DNA of 31,065 nucleotides from a virus (IMGVR_UViG_3300031772_000187:1-31065), one strand, 5' to 3'. Shown: positions 15,691-23,228, numbered from the stretch's first letter. Numbers and translations are program-made. Notes: generated by a model from the sequence alone, not told the origin.

Positions 15691-18678
15691 TCATCGGTTA
15701 CGCTGCCTAGAAAAGGCAGCACCTATCCCATCAACAGTAACTTTGCCGCCACTAAGGCCTCCCATTTTGGCACTTCTTGGCTTAACTGTTCCTACCGCTC
15801 TGGCTGATGCCATTTGGGCTGCAACGGTCCCTTGCATAGTCAACTTGATACTAGGGTCGAACAACTTCACCACTCCTAGACAGAAAGCTCTGAAGATGTC
15901 GTCATCGCCTTGCAACGGCTTCATCATCCTGTGCCCATTGTCCCTAACCGTAAGCAACTGGATGCAGAGCGCACCTACTGGATTACTCTGCCATTGAGGA
16001 CTGTCGGAAACGTAATCTGATATAATTTCCTGGATTGGCTTGTGCAGTTTTGGTATTGTTACAGCCTCAGAATTAATGTACCCCCTGACCGAGTCCATGT
16101 CTTTGTACGACAAGGAGTACACTTCGGCTGTTACCCCAAGGGCACGAAGTCTCTCAATCTGGTCAAGAGACTGCCAACGGTCAAAGAACACATATTTGAC
16201 GTTTAGAGACTTTACCAATGGTTCCGTAAAGTTATCATATACGTCAGCAATGTTAATACGGATCTTTGCTGCTGGGTTTGGCGTTATGGCCAGTACGAAC
16301 TCTAAGGTCGGCTTCCCACCAGTAAGGTTGAAAATGCATGCAGCCAACCCATTTTTGGTGGTACCAAGGTCAAAGGTCACCATTCTTGGTGTACCACGAT
16401 TTGCGTTATGCATGCGCAACCGTGCCGATTTGAATTTGTTAGTGTCATCAAGTATTTCCACCGTGTCGTAATCAGTGGTAACAGGCCCTTTTGCTATGCG
16501 AGTCAACATCATTTCGTCAGACATGAATGGGCTCTGGGCCAACGGTGGCTCTACACCAAAGTCCCGCATAAATATTGACTCTTCGACGTGGTTAAACTCA
16601 GCCCTAAGCGTTTCGTACGTATAGTCAGGATTGCATAGCCAAGAAGGCAGTTGTACCGCTAGAATCTTTGTATTTTTGTTAGCGTCCTTAAGCAGCCTCA
16701 TAATTTTGTCTTTGGCTGACGATGGGGACGACACGTTGGCCATCAAGATTGGCGGGGCGTCGTATTCGCCACGGGTCAGCAGAATTCGGTATTTCATTCT
16801 CATGGTAGCCAGGGAGTTGGACAGGGCTGTATAGACGGCATCGGCATTCATGTTTTGCAAGTCTGGTTTGGAATCGTCCATAATAAACCAGCCAAGCTCA
16901 TCTATCGCCGCGAAGATTCTGGTTTTGCCTCGCATCTTCCGGTCCTGAGAACCCGTGCAGTGCCACAGCATCTGCTTGTGCGTGTACAGAATCGAGTTCT
17001 TCAGATCGTGCAGAAGTTCAACGCCTAGGCGCTTCTCCTCACTTCTTAGGAAGCTGTGGTACTGGGAGAACCACGGAGAGCCGCTGATAAATCCCTTGTA
17101 CGACTCCCACAGGGTTTGCGACGCCTGCTCCAGTGTTAAGGCAGAGAAAGTACCAAGAAGAAGCTCTCCGGTTGGTTGTCCGAAGTACCGCAGCGGGTTT
17201 GGTACTTTAAGGAACCTGTGGGTAATGTACGAGGCCAGGAGACCTACTAGCTTCGTCTTGCCAGAATTGTGATGCAGGAATCCGTCACCTGTGTAAACGT
17301 TGCTGCCTGGAATACTAACGTCCATCATTGGAACTGCTGAAGCCTCGACAATGCTCGTAATGGGAGCTGGTATAAGTCCTTGGCTGGTTATGTCACTCTG
17401 AGTGTTGGGCACCTCTGGGACAACTGATTTTATTAGCCTGTCCTTATCATTCTCAGCCAAATTTACCAAGGAAGCAAATACGCTAACAAAACTCGGGTCA
17501 CTAGTAGTAATCATGTGGTAACCGCTAGGCAGCTGCGCGTACCTTGCCGCTATTCCGAAACTCAGCAATATGATTCTTGCTTGCTTAATAAGTAACTCAG
17601 ACGCACTAATACACCTAAGACTAATTGCACCGTTGGTATCCTTGTATACACTGTTTGCCTCTCCAAACAAACCTGCCAAAAACTCGGCTTGTACCTCTTT
17701 TGGAGATTGCATGATGTACTGCGGAATTTTGTTGCGCCTAGTAGCAACGTCGAGGCCAATAAAATCCAGCCATTTGCAGATTAATTCAGCATTTTCCGTT
17801 AGGTGCAGCTGCGCAAAAACTGATAAATTGCACCGTCTAATATCATAGGTTACTTCTGCACAAAGAGATGCACAATCAGACACCAGATAACCAGTTAATC
17901 TTGCCAACTCATTTGTTACTTCACTGGGAAAACCGGCCATACCAAAACGCGGCAATTTGTAACGAGTCTCTGGCCAGAAACCGCATGAGTTTAACAACAA
18001 AACGTCGCCAACAACCAACTCTTTGATTGGTTTGTATACTATTTCGTCACCAACCTTAGTAGCTACAATATGGCTGTTCTTGGCTCCCCTAAGAGCCCAA
18101 TCATGTTCGGTCTTGATTTCCAACATATCCTGAGTGCCGGAGTCAAATATTTCTGACACGACACCATGGGAAAGCAAGTCTCCCACCTTTACTTGTTCAA
18201 TTGGTATGATGCCACGACCAGTATAAACAAGAGTGTCTTTTGGGACGCAGCGCTGGCCCATGGCGCCAACCAGTTCATTTTTGATTTCAATGTCAAACTC
18301 GTTGGCCAGCTCGATACGGTTTGAACGGCACTTGGGGCAAACGCCGTGAACTAGGAATTGTATATTGTCCTTGATGTTACCTATCGTTTGGTCGAACAGG
18401 GTGTTAATGTAGCCAGGGTTTGAGCACCTAGGGCACCAATCCTGGCATAGTTTGACACCAATCTCTATCTGCTTAGGCAACACGGTAGTATTGGCAAATT
18501 TTGGTTCAATAGACCAGTCTAGGAAGTTCGGTGCTTTGGCAAAGTCTCGTTCGTCAACTTTGTCAAATACTGATGGGTCAAGGTTAGAGTTCTTTAGCTC
18601 TTCGAATATCTCGAAAGGCGAGAATTTTTTCTTTTCTGCCTTGCTTTTGCTGGTCTTGACACTCTTTTGGTCCGTCAT
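15691..18678 (-). CDS. Terminase large subunit with in-frame intein
   Basis: A 995-residue precursor. I prefer ATG 18678; the same frame has a TTG four codons earlier. Residues 78-117 have C-x3-C-x2-C and C-x2-C, a probable zinc domain. The intein occupies residues 144-471 and splits the P-loop; after splicing the junction reads GAMGQR-SGKTKL, a Walker A loop. The mature extein is 667 residues. Walker B is FAAIDELGWF. A nuclease region has MVTFDLGTTKNGL, VKYVFFDRWQS and GDDDIFRAFCLG, holding the expected acidic residues for RNase H-fold cutting. The enzyme packages DNA through the portal by ATP hydrolysis and cuts concatemers. Until splicing the ATPase site is interrupted, so splicing is needed for activity. 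Confidence 0.9.
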   Translation of the reverse strand: MTDQKSVKTSKSKAEKKKFSPFEIFEELKNSNLDPSVFDKVDERDFAKAPNFLDWSIEPKFANTTVLPKQIEIGVKLCQDWCPRCSNPGYINTLFDQTIGNIKDNIQFLVHGVCPKCRSNRIELANEFDIEIKNELVGAMGQRCVPKDTLVYTGRGIIPIEQVKVGDLLSHGVVSEIFDSGTQDMLEIKTEHDWALRGAKNSHIVATKVGDEIVYKPIKELVVGDVLLLNSCGFWPETRYKLPRFGMAGFPSEVTNELARLTGYLVSDCASLCAEVTYDIRRCNLSVFAQLHLTENAELICKWLDFIGLDVATRRNKIPQYIMQSPKEVQAEFLAGLFGEANSVYKDTNGAISLRCISASELLIKQARIILLSFGIAARYAQLPSGYHMITTSDPSFVSVFASLVNLAENDKDRLIKSVVPEVPNTQSDITSQGLIPAPITSIVEASAVPMMDVSIPGSNVYTGDGFLHHNSGKTKLVGLLASYITHRFLKVPNPLRYFGQPTGELLLGTFSALTLEQASQTLWESYKGFISGSPWFSQYHSFLRSEEKRLGVELLHDLKNSILYTHKQMLWHCTGSQDRKMRGKTRIFAAIDELGWFIMDDSKPDLQNMNADAVYTALSNSLATMRMKYRILLTRGEYDAPPILMANVSSPSSAKDKIMRLLKDANKNTKILAVQLPSWLCNPDYTYETLRAEFNHVEESIFMRDFGVEPPLAQSPFMSDEMMLTRIAKGPVTTDYDTVEILDDTNKFKSARLRMHNANRGTPRMVTFDLGTTKNGLAACIFNLTGGKPTLEFVLAITPNPAAKIRINIADVYDNFTEPLVKSLNVKYVFFDRWQSLDQIERLRALGVTAEVYSLSYKDMDSVRGYINSEAVTIPKLHKPIQEIISDYVSDSPQWQSNPVGALCIQLLTVRDNGHRMMKPLQGDDDIFRAFCLGVVKLFDPSIKLTMQGTVAAQMASARAVGTVKPRSAKMGGLSGGKVTVDGIGAAFSRQRNR
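17266..18249 (-). mobile_element. Intein in terminase P-loop, with eroded LAGLIDADG endonuclease
   Basis: A 328-residue intein starts with Cys (codon 18249-18247, CVPKDTLVYTGRGIIPI) and ends with HHN (Asn codon 17268-17266), followed by Ser. The N-terminal A block, the GDLLSHG stretch, a SHIVAT sequence at the B-block histidine, and the F block (VYTGDGFLHHN) are all visible. The threonine of the usual T-x2-H is replaced (AKNSH). Endonuclease-like motifs are LTGYLVSDC and FLAGLFGEANS. The first keeps its acidic residue; the second has G-E-A-N where D-A-D-G is usual, so DNA cutting may be lost. It is inserted at the most conserved ATP-binding loop, a common intein target. Confidence 0.9.
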
Positions 18679-18787
18679 CACATGTTCCAATACTGCAGGC
18701 CGACAGCCACTCGTCAGCCAAATCAGCCAATTGTAAGTCTTTTAGGTCGCGCCAAATACGCATGTTATCAACTTTTACTACTTTCAC
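18584..18787 (-). CDS. Possible small overlapping gene before terminase
   Basis: A 67-codon frame starting with GTG 18787 (GTGA overlap with the upstream gene) or ATG 18763. It would overlap the terminase start by 95 bases. The first half (MRIWRDLKDLQLADLADEWL) looks protein-like, and the rest is charged (KEKILAFRDIRRAKEL). There is no strong ribosome site at either start, but GAGG precedes the GTG. Without it, a 105-base gap would lie between two coupled genes, which is unusual for this genome. No family recognised. Confidence 0.4.
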   Translation of the reverse strand: MKVVKVDNMRIWRDLKDLQLADLADEWLSACSIGTCDDGPKECQDQQKQGRKEKILAFRDIRRAKEL

Positions 18788-19338
18788 CTCTTAATTCCCA
18801 ACGTTTTCTTCAATGATTTTTCTAGGTCATCATAAATTCGCTGGGTCTCGGGCTGAACAGAATTAGTCATACGGGTAAACAGGTCGTCTATTGTCGAAAG
18901 GTCTTCCGGGTGCATGGCAACCCATTGCCTCTTGACCTTATCTATTTCTATGGCCATAGCTCTTACCATTGCTACAAACATAGTATGAATTTTGGCATCT
19001 ATCTCAGACAAAATCTCATCCGGATCTTTCATTTTCTCCAACTGCGCCAAAGCCGATTTGTGGGCGTTGGTTAGCGCTGCCAACTGGTACGCATTATCTG
19101 GAATTGGTTTGTTTCTGTATGTGTCGGCTGCGATAGCTGCACACTCGGCCAGATAGTCTACGGAAAGCTCTAGTACCTCTAGCTTGGTCCGGCACCCACC
19201 GATCCTGTCCTGATACTCTGATCCTAGTCCCATTATGACCGATTCTACTGAAGAAGGGAATAACGTTGGTGGTAACATTTGTCCGTCAGAAAATTCACCA
19301 ACCACAAGGTCTTGGATTATTTTGTTTGCAGGTCTCAT
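18784..19338 (-). CDS. Hypothetical helical protein, possible terminase small subunit
   Basis: A 184-residue protein from ATG 19338, with AGGTGG seven bases upstream. It is nearly all alpha-helical, with SVDYLAECAAIAADTYR and NAHKSALAQLEKM helices and a final basic stretch KSLKKTLGIKR. It lies directly before the terminase large subunit, the usual place of a terminase small subunit, but I see no typical helix-turn-helix. It is the first leftward gene after a divergent junction with the small + strand gene at 19394. The role is inferred from position only. Confidence 0.5.
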   Translation of the reverse strand: MRPANKIIQDLVVGEFSDGQMLPPTLFPSSVESVIMGLGSEYQDRIGGCRTKLEVLELSVDYLAECAAIAADTYRNKPIPDNAYQLAALTNAHKSALAQLEKMKDPDEILSEIDAKIHTMFVAMVRAMAIEIDKVKRQWVAMHPEDLSTIDDLFTRMTNSVQPETQRIYDDLEKSLKKTLGIKR

Positions 19339-19393
19339 TTTGTGGCCACCTAAATGCTGGAGCGTTATGTCATGCTGTTCAGGTAGGAAACTT
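19339..19393. promoter_or_regulatory. Short divergent intergenic region
   Basis: These 55 bases separate the leftward gene starting at 19338 from the rightward gene starting at 19394, so at least one promoter must be here or nearby. The region contains the ribosome sites of both (AGGTGG leftward, AGGAAA rightward). I find no convincing -35/-10 pair on either strand. Confidence 0.3.
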
Positions 19394-19624
19394 ATGCCTA
19401 ATATGTTTGATCAGGCTAAAAATTTCATGCTGACAGCTGCCAATGTTATGGCTGGTGCTGCTTCTAGTGGTAAAATAACCGCATCTTCTGACGTAGTGGA
19501 AAAGCGACTGGCAGCTTGTCATGCCTGCCCTCATCTTAGCCGAAACAGGTGCACCGTCTGCGGGTGCTACCTGAACATCAAAACCGGCCTCAAGGCAGCT
19601 GATTGCCCATTGAAAAAGTGGTGA
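19394..19624 (+). CDS. Small Zn-motif phage protein on opposite strand
   Basis: A 76-residue protein. ATG 19394 has AGGAAA three to four bases upstream; an open frame exists back to 19235 but overlaps the divergent gene. After a helical N-terminus (MFDQAKNFMLTAANVM), the C-terminal 35 residues hold LAACHACPHLS, RCTVCGCYLNIKTGL and DCPLKKW. The C-x2-C, C-x2-C-G-C, C-P-xx-K-W pattern is a known small phage domain of unknown function that should bind metal. It is the only rightward gene within a leftward block of 28 kb, and its stop directly adjoins the stop of the leftward gene at 19625. Confidence 0.8.
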   Translation: MPNMFDQAKNFMLTAANVMAGAASSGKITASSDVVEKRLAACHACPHLSRNRCTVCGCYLNIKTGLKAADCPLKKW

Positions 19625-20011
19625 CTACCTTTTCCCAATCAGTTTCATGAACTCTTCTTTTCCCATTCCCTCAGTAGACACAATCTTTTCGTTATTGCTT
19701 GGCGTGTAACCTTCCACCGAAGAACTAGTCTCTTTCTTCTCGGTACTGCCAATACCGAACACTGATGACACATAGCTAACAACATTCGGGTTAATCGCCA
19801 TGGACAGTGGTACCAGAATTTTGTCTGGTGGAACCGAATTGCCTTTGCCGACTGCCGGGGTGACATCATCGCGAGTCCACACGACCCCCAAAATCGACGC
19901 TAGGTAGCTGTGCTGTTTCTCGGTAGCTAGGTCCTGATAGTGATATATAAAAGCAATTTCCTCTTCAGACATGCTGTTTATGTCACTCACTGTGTACCCG
20001 CCGCGAGCCAT
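19625..20011 (-). CDS. Hypothetical protein
   Basis: A 128-residue protein. ATG 20011 is preceded by GAGGAA with good spacing; an in-frame ATG at 20032 is less well supported. It begins MARGGYTVSDINSMSEEEIA, then has FIYHYQDLATEKQHSYLASI and a LGVVWTRDDVT stretch, followed by a loop-rich tail with SSSVEGYTPSNNEKIV. The pattern of E-x-x-x-IYHYQ-DLA...YLASILGVVW is reminiscent of small tail-assembly or packaging-related phage proteins, but I cannot name a family. It ends against the small + strand gene. Confidence 0.6.
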   Translation of the reverse strand: MARGGYTVSDINSMSEEEIAFIYHYQDLATEKQHSYLASILGVVWTRDDVTPAVGKGNSVPPDKILVPLSMAINPNVVSYVSSVFGIGSTEKKETSSSVEGYTPSNNEKIVSTEGMGKEEFMKLIGKR

Positions 20012-20055
20012 AACCATTCCTCGGACATACAATTCAGGAATTGACTCAGCGGCCT

Positions 20056-20988
20056 TTAGACCAAAGGGAGGTCACCGCCACCCCATTCGATGCCCTTAAC
20101 CAAGTGGACACCGTGGATTTTGCAAAAATACGGCTTGTCCTGCTGTGGGCGCAAGAAGTCTATGTTATTACAGCCGTCAATAGGACACACATACCGCTCA
20201 AGTTGCGCTTGTTCGTTCTCGTATGAGCTTGTTACCTTGTTTTCCTTAGCGATAACGTCTTCATAGAAGTTCCACAGCTTGTCTGCCACCGGACCTAGGT
20301 CAGACCAGAAAAGCTCGGCCAAAACCTTTCCGCAAGCTTTTCTTACTCTTATTGGAATGTTCTTAGGATCGCGGTCAAGAATGGCTTGCTCCTCTGGTGC
20401 GATAGCCACTCCGAACACTATCCACACTGGCTCGTTATCAATAGCAATCACTGACGCTGACACGAACAGGTTTTGGAAGTAGGCAAATGTGCCTTCGTTC
20501 CCTAGGCCCTTAGTCTTAGACTCAGCAAGAGCCCAAGCCGTGGTTTCCTCTGGGAGCTGAGTCAGTTCGTACGACACTTTCTGTCCGTCGTGACTAGAGA
20601 ACAGGTCCAGCTTGTACGACTTAGTTTTGGACAAGCCAAAGACTCTCAACATTTTGGACAACACCGGATGAGCCAGGGCCAACTCTTCTTGTTTTTGGCC
20701 ACGTTGGGCTGGTGCTGGTGCCACAGGAGCCGCCGCTTGGGGTTGGGTTGGCTGAGGCGGTGGCGGTGGAGCTACCTGTGGCGATTCAGCCCTGTCTATG
20801 ATAGCTATTCCATCAGAGTCGTAATCAAGGGGAACAGATCTAGCTACGATGTCTCCGGCCATTGTTTTTGAGATCTCTGCTAGGTTCCTGTCGGCAATCT
20901 TTTTCCTAGCTTCGTCTCGCTGGGACTTAGACTTGTCGGCGACCTTCTCGTCCCTCACGTTGTATCCGGGCGGTAGTCCTTGTTCCAT
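20056..20988 (-). CDS. Hypothetical protein with Pro/Ala linker and C-terminal Zn motif
   Basis: A 310-residue protein from ATG 20988, with GAGG six bases upstream; an open frame continues to 21072 but lacks a site. The N-terminal 70 residues are charged (VRDEKVADKSKSQRDEARKK). Residues of about 80-110 are proline- and alanine-rich (APPPPPQPTQPQ), a flexible linker. The folded part has YKLDLFSSHDGQKVSYEL, SASVIAIDNEPVWIVFGVA and IPIRVRKACGKVLAELFW. It ends in VCPIDGCNNI...YFCKIHGVHL, a probable zinc ribbon similar to that of the protein at 15307-15651. No known function recognised; the conserved W and Y residues suggest a structural or assembly part. Confidence 0.65.
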   Translation of the reverse strand: MEQGLPPGYNVRDEKVADKSKSQRDEARKKIADRNLAEISKTMAGDIVARSVPLDYDSDGIAIIDRAESPQVAPPPPPQPTQPQAAAPVAPAPAQRGQKQEELALAHPVLSKMLRVFGLSKTKSYKLDLFSSHDGQKVSYELTQLPEETTAWALAESKTKGLGNEGTFAYFQNLFVSASVIAIDNEPVWIVFGVAIAPEEQAILDRDPKNIPIRVRKACGKVLAELFWSDLGPVADKLWNFYEDVIAKENKVTSSYENEQAQLERYVCPIDGCNNIDFLRPQQDKPYFCKIHGVHLVKGIEWGGGDLPLV

Positions 20989-21017
20989 ATAATCCTCGCA
21001 TTTAGGTTCAGTCGCTT

Positions 21018-21224
21018 TTATGCAAAAAATTTGGAGATTAGTTTGTCTATCATTGCGGCTGTTAGGTCGCACGGCATGCCATTGGCTGCGTCTAATACGT
21101 CAATATTAAATCTTTTCAAATCGCGTTCGGAACCAAACACTATTTGCATTTTGGTGCTTCCTGCGCGATAGCAATAGATTGGTATTAGCACTGCGTTGTC
21201 AGACGCTGCTAACTCTGGTATCAT
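21018..21224 (-). CDS. Small hypothetical protein, start uncertain
   Basis: The frame is open from 21380, where the only start is TTG, and it overlaps the PhaR-like gene for its first 127 bases. The stretch after that (IAYHSPLDVSTMIPELAAS) looks like protein. The first ATG is 21224, giving 68 residues, but it has no ribosome site; GTG 21233 is similar. The C-terminal half (MQIVFGSERDLKRFNIDVLDAANG) is plausible for a small alpha/beta protein. The true start may be a rare codon just after the PhaR-like stop at 21254. No family recognised. Confidence 0.5.
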   Translation of the reverse strand: MIPELAASDNAVLIPIYCYRAGSTKMQIVFGSERDLKRFNIDVLDAANGMPCDLTAAMIDKLISKFFA

Positions 21225-21253
21225 TGTTGACACATCAAGTGGCGAATGATACG

Positions 21254-21565
21254 CTATGCCAATGGCTGCTTCTTCGCCTTTTTCTTGCTTTGTCCCCTCA
21301 GCATCGACACCGTCGTGTCCAGAGCATCCTTCACTTCCTGCATATCTGTCTGCTTGGCTATTGCTTGCGCTATTGTCCAATGTGTAATATCCTTGCCTAT
21401 GTGGTCAACAACTCTAAAGTCCACCCCGTTTACTATCATGTCAAAAATGGCTTTATATTGAATGTACTTGAAGTGCACAGTGTCGTATAGTTTACGATTC
21501 TTGTATCTTCTAATACGTATTTTATTCAAATATTCACCAACTGACCTATCTGCTACCGCTTTCAT
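21254..21565 (-). CDS. PhaR-like DNA-binding protein (PHB accumulation regulator N-domain)
   Basis: A 103-residue protein from ATG 21565, coupled by ATGA to the SbcD-like gene. Residues about 16-72 match the N-terminal DNA-binding domain of PhaR/PHB regulators: IRIRRYKNRKLYDTVHFKYI, then IFDMIVNGVDFRVVDHIGKD, then ITHWTIAQAIAKQ. The bacterial domain has the order K-x-Y-x-N-R-x-L-Y-D-T-x-x-x-x-Y-I, then I-x-x-M-I-x-x-G-x-D-F-x-V-x-D, then D-I-T. The usual PhaR C-terminal domain is missing; instead there is a short coil and a basic tail (GQSKKKAKKQPLA). PhaR represses phasin genes and binds polyhydroxybutyrate granules. Here it could act on host or phage promoters; the domain match is strong, the role is not known. 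Confidence 0.8.
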   Translation of the reverse strand: MKAVADRSVGEYLNKIRIRRYKNRKLYDTVHFKYIQYKAIFDMIVNGVDFRVVDHIGKDITHWTIAQAIAKQTDMQEVKDALDTTVSMLRGQSKKKAKKQPLA

Positions 21566-22569
21566 CCTTGCTCCGTTCCTGTCAACAGTTTTTCCACCCA
21601 GTCCACTGCGTAACTATGGTAAGATTCTGGTATTCCCTTGTCCAAGAGATAGGTGTCTAAGCCCTCAGTAATTGGCTTAATACCACCATCTACGCCAGCG
21701 TCTAATTCGTCATAGCTGGTATTAACCACTTGGGAAAACCCACTAGCCTTCATTATCTCATTAGCATTACCTCTGACCTGATAATACGCGTCGTCTGTAA
21801 TCTGCGACACTGATGATACCACGCGCATTGGTTTTGACGCAATTGGTATAAAATGAGGCTCGCAGGGACTGGCTAGATCAACAGCCAAAATCCCTTTGCT
21901 ATGCTGGTCTAGAAATTTGAACTGCGCAGGAGCACCAGCGTACCACCCGTTATCCAAGTTAGTTTTTTGCACTTTATGAATATCGCCAACTGCCCAATAA
22001 GTAATTTCTGGCATGTTTGGCAGTGAGGTGCCGCCAGGAATAACAAATCCGTTATCGGCTAGTGCGCCCTTTATACACTCGTGAAGAATCACCACCTTCT
22101 TATCGCTGGTCATTTGCAAAAGATGGGCGGTAACGATCGCTCTTATCTGGTTCTCTTCGTAGTTACGCCACGGAATGGCCAAGTACGACACTCCCAGCAT
22201 ATTTACCACGCGTGGAGACCACGCTACCATTCTCACATACTTTAGCGGCATATGCGAGAATTCCATCATCTGCGTAAACTCACCGTACAGATGGTCGTGA
22301 TTGCCATCTATAAAGATGCTGTGTACTTCGTTTTCCTCCAGATAGCCAATCCACCTAGCCGCTAACCACCGTTCCTCGTGCTTGGTAGACTTAAGATGGA
22401 AAAGGTCTCCAGTCATTAGCAACGGCAGTTTATTGGCTATTGCTAAGTTGGCTATTTGCCACAAAACCTTCTCGTGCCTGTCCAGGTAGTCTGGCAAGGC
22501 TCGGCATTCACCGATGTGAATGTCACCGGTTTGCAAAAAGTGAGGAGTCAATACGCTGGGCAATTTCAT
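21562..22569 (-). CDS. SbcD/Mre11-like metallophosphoesterase nuclease
   Basis: A 335-residue protein starting at ATG 22569 with ATGA overlap to the preceding gene. All core motifs of the metallophosphoesterase fold are visible in order: QTGDIHIGE (residues 13-21), LLMTGDLFHLK, FIDGNHDHLYG, VILHECIKG and WAVGDIHKVQ. These give the D-x-H, GD, GNHD, H and G-D-x-H residues that bind two metal ions. Such subunits, as T4 gp47 or SbcD, cut DNA ends with an SbcC/gp46 ATPase. No SbcC-type gene is within the window. Neighbouring recA supports a recombination role. The C-terminal third is less recognisable and probably caps the active site. Confidence 0.85.
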   Translation of the reverse strand: MKLPSVLTPHFLQTGDIHIGECRALPDYLDRHEKVLWQIANLAIANKLPLLMTGDLFHLKSTKHEERWLAARWIGYLEENEVHSIFIDGNHDHLYGEFTQMMEFSHMPLKYVRMVAWSPRVVNMLGVSYLAIPWRNYEENQIRAIVTAHLLQMTSDKKVVILHECIKGALADNGFVIPGGTSLPNMPEITYWAVGDIHKVQKTNLDNGWYAGAPAQFKFLDQHSKGILAVDLASPCEPHFIPIASKPMRVVSSVSQITDDAYYQVRGNANEIMKASGFSQVVNTSYDELDAGVDGGIKPITEGLDTYLLDKGIPESYHSYAVDWVEKLLTGTEQG

Positions 22570-22886
22570 ACTAAACCATCCGCTTCGGCTTTTCTGTCTT
22601 CCTCTGCCAAGTCCCGATCCAGACCCAGCATAAAAGAGATGCCAAACTTAATACCATTTATCAGCCCTGTGCAGCTTTGCTCCATGTCTCTGGACCTAGC
22701 TCTTACTCTGGCCGGATGAGACAAGGACACTGAGATGCTGTGGTGGTGATCAGCAATTGCCTCTAGCTTTGCGATTTGGGCCTCCAGGTATTGCTGATTG
22801 TTTTTCGGAAAATTTTGATGCATAACAATCTGGTCGGACTCAAGCAGCTGTCCCAGTAGTAACCTGGCAGTAAGTGACGACTTCAT
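22566..22886 (-). CDS. Hypothetical helical protein upstream of SbcD gene
   Basis: A 106-residue protein from ATG 22886, with AGGT before it. It overlaps the SbcD start by ATGA. It is helical throughout, with NNQQYLEAQIAKLEAIADHH and a basic-then-hydrophobic GLINGIKFGISFMLGLDRDL segment that looks like a packed helix rather than a membrane span. The end is charged. I do not recognise it. Its coupling with the nuclease suggests a small partner, but nothing in the sequence proves that. Confidence 0.65.
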   Translation of the reverse strand: MKSSLTARLLLGQLLESDQIVMHQNFPKNNQQYLEAQIAKLEAIADHHHSISVSLSHPARVRARSRDMEQSCTGLINGIKFGISFMLGLDRDLAEEDRKAEADGLV

Positions 22887-22898
22887 CTGTACCTGTCC

Positions 22899-23162
22899 TT
22901 ATTTAAGATTCTCAGCGGAGCCGCCGAAGGCACTAAAGTTAACCCGCTTGGTTTTGCGTTTAGACTTAGCGGCCACCTCGTCAACTTCAGAGAAATACGG
23001 TTCCACTATTTCATTGATTTCTTCTACTTCTGTCTGTGGAACCTTTAGCCCGCCTTCCGAAGCCAGGAGCAGGTCAAGGATAATAGACTTAGAAGTAGCA
23101 GTATCAACACCTGACCTTATTAAGATTTCCAGCATCTCTTGCGGTGTTACGCTAATAATCAT
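22899..23162 (-). CDS. Small hypothetical protein after recA
   Basis: An 87-residue protein from ATG 23162, with AAGGAA upstream. N-terminal helices (VTPQEMLEILIRSGVDTATS) are followed by an acidic middle (TEVEEINEIVEPYFSEVDEV) and a basic end (KSKRKTKRVNFSAFGG). The next leftward gene starts 13 bases after its stop. A hairpin lies between recA and this gene. The charge split suggests a small nucleic-acid-binding or partner protein; no family recognised. Confidence 0.65.
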   Translation of the reverse strand: MIISVTPQEMLEILIRSGVDTATSKSIILDLLLASEGGLKVPQTEVEEINEIVEPYFSEVDEVAAKSKRKTKRVNFSAFGGSAENLK

Positions 23163-23197
23163 GTTGTTTCCTTTTTTCTTATTACACGCTGTTTTTA

Positions 23198-23228
23198 GGG
23201 GAATGCACCAATCTATGATGCATTCCCC
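23198..23228 (-). terminator. Strong hairpin after recA, terminator-like without U tract
   Basis: A perfect 10-bp stem (GGGGAATGCA / TGCATTCCCC) with an 11-base loop starts 8 bases after the recA stop. The leftward transcript is followed by TAAAAACAG rather than uridines, so this may be an RNA-processing or stability element rather than a classical terminator. Confidence 0.45.

Noticed and set aside
15703-15721. Hairpin GCTGCC-7-GGCAGC at the 3' end of terminase as terminator
   Set aside because: It lies inside the coding region, is only 6 bp, and its U-rich stretch comes about 15 bases later.
19235-19393. Upstream extension of the small + strand Zn gene
   Set aside because: It overlaps the divergent leftward gene and its sequence is unlike protein; ATG 19394 has a ribosome site.
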